Below, one piece after another: positions 12,291-24,654 of a stretch of 64,000 nucleotides of DNA. The DNA comes from Lineus longissimus. Taxonomy: Eukaryota > Nemertea > Pilidiophora > Heteronemertea > Lineidae. The position numbers and the translations under genes are program-made. The stretch spans positions 5,892,001-5,956,000 of the forward strand of contig NC_088317.1 in NCBI RefSeq assembly GCF_910592395.1, written 5' to 3'. Numbering within the stretch: the first letter of the stretch is position 1; each line of letters starts with the position of its first letter. The notes under the pieces were generated by a model, which had not been told where the DNA came from, ran no database searches, and saw nothing but the letters and a program-made list of their open reading frames with translations.

Positions 12291-14890
12291 TGGTCCCTGA
12301 GGTCTCTAGTGGTATCATTCCACCATCGCCCTCTGTTCGCCCTCTATTTTGATCTGCTTGTCATTTTGGGAAACATTCCAAGCCTGCAGTTACACATGCG
12401 TCGACTATTATGCCATGTCCATCACATCCGCATGGTTCTTTCATCGAACATTGTGGCAGTTTATGGCATTTTGAGGTGAATCAGTATCATTTAAGCTACG
12501 ATCAAGGTGCAGCTTGTATAATGTTTCGTTTTCTGGGGTAACCTTATTAATGTTGAGGGGACTAGGCAGTTGATCCAAACCGTTGCCTTTTTCATGGTCT
12601 TCTATTGATTCGTCAAAAATTGCTTGTATCCATAAACACAATTGATATCATCTCCAGATGGCGATGAATGCCAACAAATGAATCAATATCTCCTGTAAAA
12701 TCTTCAATATGGCACCAGATTAATCAATCAGAATCAGAACCTTTTTATTCTTCCAATTATTCATAGACATCAGAGTTGGATACACACAAGTATATATCCG
12801 TGCACAGGGCGTTTACAACACCCTGCTAAACATAAACAATGAACTACAAAAGAATGCCTGCTGCCAATGACAAGTCGAGTTGTAATTAGCATATCTAATA
12901 TCTACTAAACAATAGCCAGCTTTGTGACCTTCACGTGAACCCGTCTTTAACGCGAGCCCGCTAACGCTTTGTAATTTGTTAATTTGCTTTAATAAGTGTA
13001 ATACTATGTATGTTGTATGAGATCATACTGCAGGAGACTAATTAAGTAGCTTTGACCACACCTGACATTCTTGTCTCCTTCTCTTCAGTAAATACAGCCT
13101 TATAATAAAAAAAGTCAAGTCAAGTCAAGTTTGTTTATTATAGTGTCACCCCCAATGAAAGGGCCAGCCAGCTTTTGGCTTATGAGACACTCTTTACTCC
13201 CTATCTCCTATCTCTAATACCAGGCGCCTGACGAGAAGGCAGTTTGTACCCTATATCTAACAAGCTGGCGGCTATATCTCCTCATTAACCGCTGGGTGGA
13301 ATTTGCTCATTTTTAAGGTTGAGCTGCCCATCATCCTTGCCCTCCAACAAGAGTAGACGGTTGGCCCCCTGCGGTTAGAGTAGACGGTTGGCCCCAAGAC
13401 GGATGGGCTTTTTGTGTTTTTTTACTACAAGGGACGCTTAGCTCCAAGGCGGATGATGGTCACCTCCATCATAGACCACTTGGTCTTTTGTTCGCCCCAT
13501 TGTGTTCTCCTCCCTGCGCCTGTTTTCTCCCATGGCCAACTGTTCGTGGCCTTCTCCAGAGCCAGGCCATTCCAACATATACGTCCAAGTCGAGAGCACC
13601 AACAACCAAGGAGGGCGAGACGAAAGAACAATAACAGGGATTGTAGTCTTTAAAGATATCATGTAGCCAACTAAGTGCATACCTCACTTCCTAAGACATT
13701 TAACTCAACAACACCTTCCACAGACAATGACTCTTCAACAGGTAAGCCCTTCATGGCCACACCCGAATTGATATCATACCACTTGCCTCAACACCGTGCG
13801 GAGCACGGGTATTGCTTGTTAGTAATGATATTTGATGAAAGGTCTTGGGCAAAGGGCTTTATATAAACTACTGGGAAGCTGATATCCAGCAACATGAGCA
13901 GGTCCTTGATAGCCCCTGGGTGCCCCTGCAGATACCTCAAATATTGACAGCTGTGTGATAGAGCACTTTAAGACCAGGTCATACATTTTTATTGATTTAC
14001 CTATGACTAATACAGTACAGAACACAGTTGTGGTGAATCCAATCCCGATCCAATGGTCACCACCATCCCATGGTCACCTAGTGTTGGGCCGATGCGAAAG
14101 TCGACTGATGGGGACGGATTGTTTTAACCAGCCGCTGCTGCATCAGCTGACCATTATGGCATATGGCCACGGTGAATACTCCTTGTATTCAACACAAATT
14201 GCATTATTGTTTCACACACATACAAATTACGATAATAATAATCACCAGGAGACTTATATATAGCGCTAAATCCGACTGGTTTCAGTCGCTCAAAGCGCTT
14301 CACATTACATGTATTACCTCTAGCTATTGGCCTGTACATTCGTGATTCAAGCTCTACTCTACATTGGCCCTGTATATGATATATTCTGCTTATTGAGTGA
14401 AACTGGAATCTCCCGAAATGATTGATATTTCGCAAGGAGGCGTGCTGCGTGCTGCGGAACATCGATTGAAGTCTGGGAAGGACATGGGTAAGTACACGGG
14501 ATGAGCAAACTCCCCGTTTCCTAATTAAAGAGCCCTATACTACTCGACGACTTCGAACTCAGAGCAGACATAGGTAAATGGGTACCTGCGATATCAATTG
14601 TTGGCAGAGATTTTAAAAACCCGTCAATAAAAGAAAATTAAACATTATGGCGTTGTGGCATTTAGCTAGGATCATACCCCGACGCATGTACATGTCAAAA
14701 GTTTAATTACACTTGCTTTGCTGCAAGTTTAATTAGTGTTTTATTTTCGCAGTGTCAACTTAGTTGCATGCATTTTTCATTTTTTAATTTATTCCTATAT
14801 TGGATAAATAATATTGATTTTATTTCTTATTCTTAAGTATTGCTTTGAGTAATAGAAATATCAAATTGAACAATAGCCATTAAACTTTTG
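12291..14890. other. Intergenic, no gene recognised; (TCAAG)n tail at about 13,112
   Basis: AAGTCAAGTCAAGTCAAG at about 13,112-13,129 resembles the short tandem 3' tail of a CR1/L2-like element. TATATAGCGC...AAAGCGCTT near 14,255-14,305 also resembles a LINE 3' end. The open frames at 13,414-13,690 overlap on both strands and have no domain. No gene is supported. Confidence 0.5.
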
Positions 14891-14892
14891 AA

Positions 14893-15112
14893 GCATTAGC
14901 TGCAGCTTTACAGCGCTCAGGACTAGCACTTATAGTTTGCCATCTCTGCCAACTAGGTACCAATTTACAACTGGGTGGAGAGAGGCAAGTAGGGTTAAGT
15001 GCCTTGCTCAAGGACAAAAAGACGAAACACTGTTGACCATTAGAACCCATGACCTCCTGATTATGAGCCCAGTGCTCTAACCACTATGCCACTGATCTCT
15101 CCTGGTTAGACG
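14893..15112 (-). mobile_element. tRNA-derived SINE
   Basis: Read on the minus strand from about 15,105, AGTGGCATAGTGGTTAGAGC fits an RNA polymerase III A box and GGGTTCTAATGG about 40 bp on fits a degenerate B box, as in a tRNA head with a CAT-like anticodon region. The body contains a conserved-looking core, complement of AAGTGCCTTGCTCAAGGACA at about 14,999-15,018, similar to central domains of widespread animal SINEs. It is too degenerate and too long to be a functional tRNA gene. Confidence 0.7.
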
Positions 15113-15238
15113 AGCATCCCGTGCCAACTCGGGATTTGTGCCATCTTCGAAATATTTGTTCCTCTTTTGGAACGTTCGTAGCTGTAGTTGTCTCAAAAGC
15201 ATGCTATCCTCCTGAGGATGAGTTAGCTTCATGATCAT

Positions 15239-15344
15239 ACGTGTGTGTGTGTTTATGTATTGTTGTTGTGTGTTTATGTGTTGCGTTGTGGCTGTGGTGG
15301 TGATAAGGTGCGTGTGTGCGTGTGTGTGGGGGGGGGGGGGGGGC
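15239..15344. repeat. TG-rich microsatellite ending in a G run
   Basis: Alternating GT and TGTTGT tracts with interruptions, ending in about 16 consecutive G at 15,327-15,343. Open frames on either strand across this tract are repeat artefacts. Confidence 0.9.
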
Positions 15345-16191
15345 ATATCTCAGAAAGATCACGGCAGAGGCTTCGGCGAAAAAAAGTACGTTTTCTAGAC
15401 AACCCCAAAAGGTATTGAAACCAGCTCTAACATAGTATGCCAACCTGTAAAAGATTAGCTTTAAAGACTAGGTGCATTGTAGTAAAAGTACATATCCGAT
15501 ACATCAAAACAACAACATTTCTTCTCGTCTTCAACCGACCTTTGTGATATGTGTAGCTTTGATGCATGAATTCATCCTCCTACAAACAACGTCTACAGCA
15601 TGATTCTAACCTCAAATACCCATCAAGTGATGTAAGATACCTTGGACTTCCATGGCGGCCGTGATGGTTAGTCGTGTGTTTCTGGTTCAATAGTTTTTCC
15701 ATGTAAACAAGTTGCCCGAAGTTGAAATTACGCGAACTCTGAAAAATCATCCAAAGATATTTTTTTCTGATACTACGCCCTGGAAATTCAGAAGTCTGTT
15801 AATATACCAAAGGTGAAGGTTTTTGGCGAGGCCGTTTTCATAGTAATCATTTTTCGCTAGCACGTCTCACCAACCAATAGCACGTTTTGTGGGTTAATGA
15901 TCGAGATGACTCGGGCCTATAACGGATGGCATTTCAGAAATAACTGCATCATACCGAACATTTTTCTGGGAAAATTAGTTGCAAATATTCCGGGGTAGAA
16001 AATAAAAAATACATGTAGAAAGGGCATTAAAGAGCCATACGCGGACCAATTTGATGCATAATGCGCAGAAGATGTTAATGGATGATGTTGATGTTTTGTT
16101 TGATTAAATGCGTTGGAAAATCACATTCTAAAATACATAATACATGATATACCAACCGGCAAATAAATTACCTCATTTTGTTCACTTTCAG
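15345..16191. other. Upstream region and presumed intron of DUF229 copy 2
   Basis: Ends in the polypyrimidine-AG acceptor TTTTGTTCACTTTCAG at 16,176-16,191. The first exon carrying the start codon of the downstream gene should lie here or further left. I could not identify it. Confidence 0.5.
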
Positions 16192-18101
16192 GTGTCCACA
16201 AAAGGGCAGTTTGGAGGCGTCGGCACTCGTTCCGAAGGATTGTAGCGTACGTCTTCCTAGCTGCAGGGGTGATCTATGTGGTGCTACACCTGAAGGTCGC
16301 GAGCATTCTCCACTATCGGGCCTTACTCGATACTGATCCAAAAAACCCTGCAAAGCCCGCGTGTGTCCAAGCTCAGCTTAAAATGTATCCGAATCAGAAG
16401 TATAGAGACTTTTTTGGCGACACGAGGAAAGTCCCGTGTCCCGGGAAGGACTGGGTCAAAACAGAAGCAGGCAAGTTTAAAATTTTGGATTTCGCTAAAA
16501 AACAGTTTGGGGACATAACATGTGACTTTCTGCCGTTATTGCGCGGCGGTGATGATTTTCACTTCCATAATGGAGAGTTGATTCGCAATATTCAAGATGG
16601 TGCAAATGTTACGTCTGATGTTGCCAGAATTTCGTGTTCTGCCGGTGCAGCACGATATGATAATGTTCACGTGACAGTCCCGTATGTTGAAAGTCTTCAT
16701 CGACGAAATAGCGCAGTGAAACTTCCAAAAGAGGCCCTCGGCTTGAGTGTTTTAATTTTCGGTTTAGACTCGGTTTCTCGGATGACGTGGCAGCGAAAAC
16801 TTCCAAAATCATACGCCTACATGATGGATGTTTTGAAAGTCATCGTATTGGAGGGATATAATGTTGCAGGGGACGGCACGCCGGCGGCTGTGCAGCCGTG
16901 GTTCACTGGGAAGCAGGAATGGGAGCTACCAGAGGCCCGAAGAGGGCACAAAGGCGCGCAAACTCTCAATGGCCACCCATGGATCTGGGATGATTTCAAG
17001 AAAGCCGGGTATGTCACGCATTACACTGAAGACTTAGCGGAATACGGGACGTTCACCTTGAGGATGTTAGGGTTTAAAGAGCAACCAACGGATCATTATC
17101 TGAGACATTTCTACCAGGTTTTAGAGAAAGAGAGAATTCGACGATGTCTAGGGTCGGAGTTCAAACACAAAGTGCTGATGAACTATTTGAAAGATTTCGA
17201 AAGTATGTATAAAAACAGAAGGAGCTTTTCTTTCGGATTTCATAATGAATTGAGCCACGATAGCAACAAACCTCTGAACATAGTTGATGATGAGCTGAAA
17301 GAATGGCTGGAAGCATTGTATAATGGCGGCTCGTTGAACAATACGATGTTTCTTTTGTTGAGTGACCATGGCGCCCGCTATCAGTATCTGAGGGAAACAG
17401 TACAAGGGAAGATGGAGGAACGCAATCCATTTTTCTCGATCCGTATGCCTCCTTGGTTCCAAACAAAATACCCAGCGGCCTACAAAAATCTTTTGACCAA
17501 TTCCAAGAGACTGGTGGCGCCATATGATATTCACGAAACTTTTCATGACATTTTGCACTTCCGTAACGAGGCCCGAGGTAACATATCAAAACGAGGCATC
17601 AGCCTTTTTTCGGAAATACCTGCTGAGAGAACTTGTGCGCATGCGGGAATTCAACCCCACTGGTGCAACTGTCTGGACTGGACAACCGTCAACACTGATT
17701 CTGTTGAAGTAAAGAAGGCAATAGCGTCGTTCATTGATTTTGTTAACTCATTGACCGCTCATGTTCGAGATGTATGCAGCATTGTAGAGGTAGACAGAGT
17801 ATTGGGAGCGCAAGTATTGACTCCAAATACCAGGATGCTGCAATATAAAAGTATGGATTACGAAGGAGTAGAGAATTTCAGTATGAAACAAGACGTCGAC
17901 ACTAAACTATACCAACTAGTCATCCACACTAAGCCAGGTGGTGGCCATTACGAAGCCACTGCCACGCAGGACGTGCAGAGAGGTACATTTATCAGTAAGT
18001 TAAAGGACATCAGTCGTACTAATGCTTATGGTACAAGCTCTGTATGTGTGGCAAAGACGTTTCCACATCTTGTAAAGTTCTGTCACTGTAAGTCTACTTA
18101 G
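16192..18101 (+). CDS. DUF229 (alkaline-phosphatase superfamily) type II membrane protein, copy 2
   Basis: The exon opens after CACTTTCAG with a two-base partial codon, then a basic stretch (KRAVWRRRHSFRR), a membrane anchor (IVAYVFLAAGVIYVVLHL) and a long DUF229 domain. The initiator ATG must be in an upstream exon that I did not find; the first in-frame GTG inside the anchor is not a credible start. The landmarks of the family are all present: FGLDSVSR, GDGTP, LSHDSN, LLSDHG and HTKPGGGHYE. It is collinear with the copy at 5977-7977 except for a shorter stalk, and both exons start at the same intron phase and position, so they are local duplicates. Substrate unknown; the fold suggests a hydrolase of phosphate or sulphate esters in the secretory pathway or at the cell surface. 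Confidence 0.88.
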
Positions 18102-18552
18102 GTATCCTAGTCGAGTCGAACAGCTCGGACTGCAGTAGTCGGAGCTGGAATCTTCACCCGGAACTAGACATTCGCTATTAATTTTGGCCGCCTGACCTTG
18201 CCACGAGTGCACGTTGGTTTTTGTGCTTAGGAGTTGTCACGCTGTACGCATACGGTTCAACAAAGATGGTCCCAAGCAGGTTGGTGCACCGTCCTGTTGT
18301 TGCCAGGTCCATGACAGGACAGATAGGGCATACAGGGCTTTCGGTTGTTGTCGACAGATTTAATGGATGTACGATGTCTTATCAGGGATGTAGAGCTCTA
18401 CATCTATGGTTGTATTCAACCGGAATCATCATAATTGGTCCTGTTTATAGCCGCGAGACGAATTTTCTTAAATATGCATATTCAGGGCCAATTGCATGAA
18501 AATGATGGACCGGGTGTTAATAAGCCCTGAATCAGCATGCTCCAATTTTTTA

Positions 18553-18558
18553 AATAAA
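18553..18558 (+). terminator. Candidate polyadenylation signal of DUF229 copy 2
   Basis: AATAAA about 450 bp past the stop codon, in TTTAAATAAAATGCACC. It is the nearest canonical hexamer on this strand that I noticed. Confidence 0.4.
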
Positions 18559-18745
18559 ATGCACCGTCGCCGAAACCTGACCTTGAATGGGCCCCGGACC
18601 CAGAGAGTATAATCGATGATTACAAATTCAAAGTCAATATTTTTTGTAACTGAAAATCTCCAAAGCAGACATAATGCAACCTCTACATCAGTAGTCTACT
18701 TGATCAGCATTCAAAATGGCTGCACCGTAGACCCTGGAAACACCT

Positions 18746-19189
18746 GAGACAAGACCACTAATGAATATTCATAGGTTGGAGGGTCCAGGCCTATCTATTA
18801 GACGAGTGCATGTTTTTTACTCTCAAGTACATATTTGGAGAGGTATTGAAAAAATATTTGTTGTGGCAAGTCTACAGATATAAATAAATTATTTGATGAA
18901 AAAATTAATTTCGAATTTTGATAATTGGGTAATAGGGGGCGTGTTTTGAGTTTTTTCTGCCAGTTGGCTGAAAAGAGTGGAAATATCAAAGTCTGTCTAA
19001 TTTGTCGATTATCAAAAATTTTCCGTGGTCAATCACCAGTTTATTTTTCACCATTTACTTGCCCGACTGTCCGGAATAACATAATCTAAATTTCAGATTC
19101 ACAACACCACGCATTCTTTGATGCGTCGCGGTCAAACATTGACAATTTAACTGCTAAAAGGCTTAAAAAATCAATTGTGGTCTTGTCTC
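18746..19189. mobile_element. 444-bp MITE, copy 1 (GAGACAAGACCAC inverted ends)
   Basis: Starts GAGACAAGACCACTAATGA and ends with the inverse, CAATTGTGGTCTTGTCTC. ACCT flanks both ends (18742-18745 and 19190-19193), a possible 4-bp target duplication. The body is A+T-rich with no coding region. A second copy in the same internal orientation lies at 44804-45242. Confidence 0.8.
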
Positions 19190-20012
19190 ACCTATGGTCT
19201 CATTAGGGAGGTTTTTTTTGTATTCATGCGCGGTCAACCCCTAACCGTAGTTCCTAATAAACTTTGAATATGTCAGTTTTCGGGTTAATTGGTCGTGCAG
19301 GGAAGCTTTGGCAATTTGGGAAGCTTTGGCAATTTGGCCGATATCAAGATATTTGAACAATTTCCTGGAAAAAATGGTGTTGTGACACATCGAAGTCATG
19401 GTGTGCTGGTGCCAGATCCCAGAAATGGAGTCGGGTTCGGAGTTGCCATCTTTAGGTTTTCTGCAAATTTTCCTCAATATTAGAAAAACTAGATGGTTGA
19501 ACCACTGTTTTTTTTTACTTAATTTTACTGGCCAATAGTTAATCTATGCTAAAAAAACAGTGCCATTTGATATTATTCCCAAATAGTTTTTTTGTGACCT
19601 TTAACCTCCGACCTTGACCTTCGATGATTTCAAGTGAAAATGGTGAGTGCAGTTCTGAAGCTGGTAAAAGTTGTCAGGTTTTCTGTTTATACATGATGGT
19701 CCACGTATCAAAAGTGCATCAGTGACTAGTTGAGACATTTACTGTCTTCTCCCACTTAACCGAGCGCGGCTGAATCGTAAAATGACTAAGTCCAAATGAA
19801 TAGGCCGATTTTACTGGTGGCAGGTGAACATTAGAAAGAACAGTCACAGCTGATAATTGATTCTCTTTTCGTGGGCAATGCCATTGCCTTCCACGTTAGT
19901 GGATAAAAGACATGAACATTGACATGGGGTAGTCCTGTACTGAATGAATGAATACAATACAACTAGCGTCCTCATTTTATGCCTATAGTGTTGGTTTACC
20001 AGAAATGTCTAA

Positions 20013-21450
20013 AGCTCTGTACACACTGACAACATTTTGGGAAACATGTTGGCCAACATGTTGTCCAGGTGCGATGTTATCGAAAATGTTGGCAGTGTGT
20101 ACAGTTCGGAAACATTCGGAAACATTCGGTAACATGTTGGCCAAATGTTGCTCAAATGTTGTCGAAATAATACAAAATCAATTTTGTTGCCGAGTGTTGT
20201 CGAGTTTTATCCAATCAGAAATAGGCCACAAATCACATGATCTACCTGAAGCCATGTGATATAGTCAAAATAGCAGCCTCCAGCAAGGAATGGTTATTGA
20301 GTGAAGTGGAACAACTTATCGCAGTATGGGAAAGTTGTGCCGGTTTATGGGATGACAGTAGACAGGAGACAGTGAATGAATGAATGAAAAGCATTTATAG
20401 GCGGCGCCTTTCCATGAGCCTGATCAAGGTGCCACCCCGTTCAAAACCGAAAACATCATTCAGAGAAGTGCTTCTTAAAAAGCCACGTCTTTAGCTGAAG
20501 TTTGAAACTGGTGATATTTTGGCATGCCTTGACGTGGCCAGGGAGGGCGTTCCAAAGAACAGGTGCACAAGACGAGAGACTCCGGTCGCCTAGCCGAGTT
20601 CGGGTTCTTTTGACGGAGACCCGATCAAGCCCAGAATACCGCGTCTCTCGTCGGCCAGGTGCAGCACTCAAAAACCCATCGAAATATTGTGGTGCAAGAC
20701 CGCTATAGATCTTATAAGCAGTCAGCGACATCTTGTACTCGATCCTTGACCTAACAGGGAGCCAGTGCAATTGCCGAAGGGCAGGGGTTATGTGCGCAGA
20801 TTTCCTAAGACGGAGGACAATCCTGGCAGCCCAGTTCTGAATACGCTGGAGTGGAGCAATGGTACTTTCATGGAGACCATGCAGAATGCCATTATTGCAA
20901 TCTAACCGGGAGCTGACCAATGCACAAACCAAACGCTCTGCGCTAGCTTGATCGAGGTACTTTCTTACACGACCGATGTTGTAAAGGCTTGCACTAGCTG
21001 CCCTGCAGATGGAGGAGACCTGTTTCTTCATGGTCATATTTTTATCCAGCCAAACGCCCAAGTCCTTCACACAATCCGATTCATGAATGTCCTGACCGTC
21101 AACCACAATGGTTGTAGGTGGTAGTGGTAGGCCCCATGCTGGTCTCTCATATATATCCATGGTCTTGTCCACACTCTTTTCTCATCTTTACGTCTTCTTT
21201 GCCGTCTTTCAATCAGGATACGTAAAATTATGGCAGAGCCCCCGACAATGCATCTTCTTCTCTTGGAATCTTCCATTGTTTATGAATTTCCCTCCAAAAT
21301 CCTCATTTTCTCAGAAACATTCGATAACAAGTTGCCCAACATGTTGTCGAATGTTGTCATGTGTATACAGGGCAAATTTTCGATAACATCGCACCTCGAC
21401 AACATGTTGGCCAACATGTTTCCCAAAATGTTGTCAGTGTGTACAGAGCT
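20013..21450. mobile_element. MITE with long inverted ends and TAA duplication, split by a LINE fragment
   Basis: Ends AGCTCTGTACACACTGACAA...TTGTCAGTGTGTACAGAGCT, followed inward by matching AACATGTTGGCCAACATGTT blocks and GTGCGATGTTATCGA, so the terminal repeats are about 70-80 bp. TAA flanks both ends (20010-20012, 21451-21453), a 3-bp duplication of the kind made by PIF/Harbinger elements; the superfamily is an inference. It lies inside the pogo-type element and was later entered by a LINE. Confidence 0.8.
20373..21172 (-). mobile_element. LINE 3' fragment (reverse transcriptase C-terminus) inside the MITE
   Basis: The minus strand encodes about 235 residues of RT connection sequence in one open frame: KDLGVWLDKNMTMKKQV, RKYLDQASAERLVCALVSSRLD, IAPLQRIQNWAARIVL, LHWLPVRSRIEYK, and the terminal APVLWNALPGHV...TWLFKKHF. 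The 3' end has a (GAAT)n tail at about 20,373-20,390, typical of CR1/L2-like elements. It is truncated 5' of the palm domain. The long open frame suggests a fairly young insertion. It is related to, but distinct from, the copy at 855-1790. Confidence 0.88.
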
Positions 21451-21591
21451 TAATATGGGGTCTATGATAAAGCCAGCTTCATGGGTCTGCAGAATGTCCC
21501 AATAAAGAAGTCTTGTTGTCAACGAATAAATTAAAGAAGATCACAGATATACTTATCAATTTACCAATCAATTTTATTATCCAAACGGGTT

Positions 21592-23453
21592 TTACACGTC
21601 ATCATCAATAACATCATTATCCTCTTCTCCTTCCGAAAACTCAATCCCCTCAACAAACTGCTCAAGCTCATCATTTACCATCTCTACCTCTACATTGTCC
21701 CGAGATAGATGTGTCTGTCCCATTCTTTGCGGTGATTGCATCACGAAACTGCTGATTTCGATGCGCCGGATACCTGTCTAAAAGTAACAGGAACGTGGCC
21801 CATGCTACAAATGGCACAATCAGGGCCTGCAACCACTCGATTAGCGACTGGTGTCGGGCCCAACCCTGTGGACTACCAAATACCTGGAAAAGCAAACAAC
21901 AAGTATGAACATTTACATTACTTTTCTGAACAGTCAGACACGCACAATGTTTTGGTTGCATCCATGACAAGCCTACATCAATTTTAGTCATAGAAGTTCT
22001 GATTTTCCTAAAAAATAAAAAAATACTACCATTAACTAGAATGTCTGACCGTCAATGACAACACTGATGATGTCAGGAACACGTCCTGTACTACAACCAC
22101 GGACTTGTATTCTATGCCAATACTCACTCGCCTGAAGCTGCCGAATGACGTCACCATCTGGTGCCAAGCCTCTTACGTTGACCTCGGCTCGTCCTTTTCG
22201 TCCATCTGTCATAACTACTAGAGTCACCGTGCATCCAAGTTTCGGGTTGCCTTGGGATGATCTCATGTCAACATTCTGATACCCAGTCGCTTCCATTGTT
22301 GATCTTGGCACCATATCAAATGTTCATGATCATGCTCATGATGACATCAAAATTAGCGTCTCTGATGAGGTCGGCAAACTCTCCCCGGTAGTTGGCAACC
22401 AAAGCCTGGGCGTTGTCAGTAACCCCCTTGAATATTTGGTCTTCCTTCGATAGCTGATTTGTTTCCTGAAGTGGAATTTGCATATTATTAAAATTCACCG
22501 AATACAATCCATTCCGTACGTTAAGGCCGATCCGTGCAACAGAGGAATAAAGCTCACCTTTCCATAAAGTTGCTAAGCCAATGTGCAGATGCATGGAAAA
22601 GGTATCGCAGGGGTCTCCGTTCTTGTCTTTTGGCCTTTGTTTCGTTCGGAAGCTCTGCCAACCATTGCCGAAATTCTCTTCCAGCTTGCCCTTTGATATC
22701 CTCACCGGGAACAGGGAAACCAAGTCTTCGGCGCTCAAGGACCAAGTGTTCAAATTGTTTTCCATTTCGGGCGAGTATGCTAAAATAAAAAAGCTAACAC
22801 GTCTTACATCTTTGGAAATATTGATTGGTGATGACCACTGGTATGAACGAAATGTTAGTCCTAAGAATAAAGGTCCCTGGAACAATAATACTGATTGTTA
22901 AAGGCATGGTCAGGGTCAGTCGCTTTGATGTATCATGCGACTTATTCTTCCGTCCATGACACAGAAGCGGACTTATTCCAGTCAGTATAGGCCAACAAAG
23001 AAGGAAATTCATTTAGCGAGGAATAGAATGCTTGAAGAAAAACTACCTTGTGGATCAGTTCCGTGTTGCCGTTGTCTCCTCCGTTTTCTATGGTCTTGAG
23101 TTGATTTATCTCTGAGGGCAAACAAGTCATCCTGTGTGCTTAACCAACGCCTACATGTCTGCGGTGCTATGCGGTGGTGTCTAGCACAGGATGTCGCAGT
23201 TTTAGCATGACGTAATCCTATAGCATGCTCCAATTGGTATGTCTCGATAAGGTCAATCTTCTGATTGAGACTGTAGCTTTTCTGGTGCCTACGTGCACCC
23301 GGTACAGCTTGGTTAGCATCATCTACATCATCATCATCAGTAGTGGTATCAGGGTCAGGGCTGTCAACATCATCTCCATACTCCATTCCATACGTTAAGA
23401 TCATCAGGGTGCCTGCTAGGTCTACCCACAAAATCCATCGGATTGCGTGCATC
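21592..23453 (-). pseudogene. pogo-like transposase, several frames, decayed
   Basis: On the minus strand in order: an acidic leader and a helix-turn-helix (SYSLNQKIDLIETY...HRIAPQTCRRWL) at about 23,453-23,009; a CENP-B/Tc5-type DNA-binding half (LERRRLGFPVPGEDIKGQAG, FHASAHWLSNFMER) at 22,745-22,554; a segment ending RDANFDVIMSMIMNI, where a short deletion has removed the usual first-Asp box just before FDMVPRSTMEATGYQNVD (22,314-22,036); FLLLLDRYPAH, corresponding to the LxLDNxxAH second-Asp box (about 21,890-21,760); and an acidic tail to a stop at 21,592. The pieces lie in different frames with stops between, so it is inactive. Family assignment rests on motif order and on the TA-flanked element around it. 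Confidence 0.8.
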
Positions 23454-24654
23454 TTACCAGAAGAACGTGGTCAAAGCAAGATGGCAGAAAACAATTGTGA
23501 CATTTGACACGAAAGTTCCCTTTTTTGGATTTTTCCCTCAAGAAAATGATTCCATAATCGATTAGATAAAATACATTCATTTAAAAGACTCTGGATCGGT
23601 CAACCATTTACATGGACTTGTAATAGACTTACGTAACTTCAATAATCATCACCCTGACTGCAGGGATTACTGGCCCTGGCCGCGACCAGGCGTTATTGAA
23701 TTGACAACATTTACAAGGTTGTCTTCCTATAGCCATTGATCACTATAATTGGCTGTCATATTGAATGTTTGCAGCCCACCCGTAAAATACTACAGACTGC
23801 CATGTTTCTGGACTTAGTCATTTTCGAGCCATTTTCCTGGCGCTCGGTTAAGTGGGAGAAGACAGTATATTTCCAACGATATGCAGTTCTATGAATATAA
23901 TGTATCTCATGTCCCTAAAATCACACCTTATAAAGATGGTCCGGTGTCAGAAATTGACCAGGCCCGTTTACAGGATATTCCAAAAAAAACTCCCTAACGA
24001 GACCTATACGTCACATGCCGCGTCATCGCCAGAATCCGGGCGTGACGTATAGCATGTCTGACCTCTGACCCGTCAATTCGGGCACTACGTGTCAGCACTG
24101 TTTCAACATGACCGAAACCGTTTGTAGCCGACCAAATAATTATAAAATTAAACAATTGTCTCAGGTTAAATACATATAAAGAAGCATTATACTTAAATAT
24201 AAAAATAAATTATCAAAAGCGATTTTGAAATAATATTTTCACAGTGCTCGTGCGATTGGCATTTGTAACACGTGCTTCTTCGGTTCTATTTTGTTCGGAG
24301 TGCCCGCATGGCCCGACTGAATGATGCAAATTTCTTGTAGAGGCAATTACATATTTATATGAGCATTATCTAATATATTATCCGTGTTGATGAAGTTCTA
24401 TTATGCCGTCAATTGATTTGTGATCGCAATATGGTAAATGGTTGTGTAGACTGATTAGTCGCCCTTTTGGCCGATTCAATATGCCATGAATTTGCCAAGT
24501 GTCAAAACATTATTTACATCTTATTTGCATGTCAAACGTTATTCGTTGACCAATCAAATATGTTCTGGCTCAACGTGATACCAGGGGTGATGCAAGTGAC
24601 CATAGGAGCGTGCAATGACTCATGGGTAAACGAGGTTGGACATATTCACATATT

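Larger units (their letters stand above)
19742..23865 (-). mobile_element. pogo-type (Tc1/mariner superfamily) DNA transposon, decayed, TA flanks
   Basis: About 4.1 kb between inverted ends CTGTCTTCTCCCACTTAACC...GTTAAGTGGGAGAAGACAG, which continue to about 28 bp (CGAGCGC on the left, GCGCTCG on the right). TA dinucleotides stand on both sides (19740-19741 and 23866-23867), as is usual for the superfamily. It carries a broken pogo-like transposase on the minus strand (21592-23453) and, near its left end, a MITE (20013-21450) that itself contains a LINE fragment. Without the MITE the element would be about 2.7 kb. Confidence 0.9.

Noticed and set aside
13414-13690. Several overlapping open frames on both strands
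   Set aside because: Mutually overlapping, no domain, and no family resemblance in any frame.
14893-15112. A tRNA gene
   Set aside because: A- and B-box-like words are present but the cloverleaf is degenerate and the unit continues into a SINE body.
15077-15443. Open frames with His/Thr-rich and Pro-rich runs
   Set aside because: Produced by the TG-rich microsatellite and G run.
23990-24055. Short inverted repeat TATACGTCAC...GTGACGTATA
   Set aside because: Small stem with no duplication or further copies in the window; not enough for an element call.
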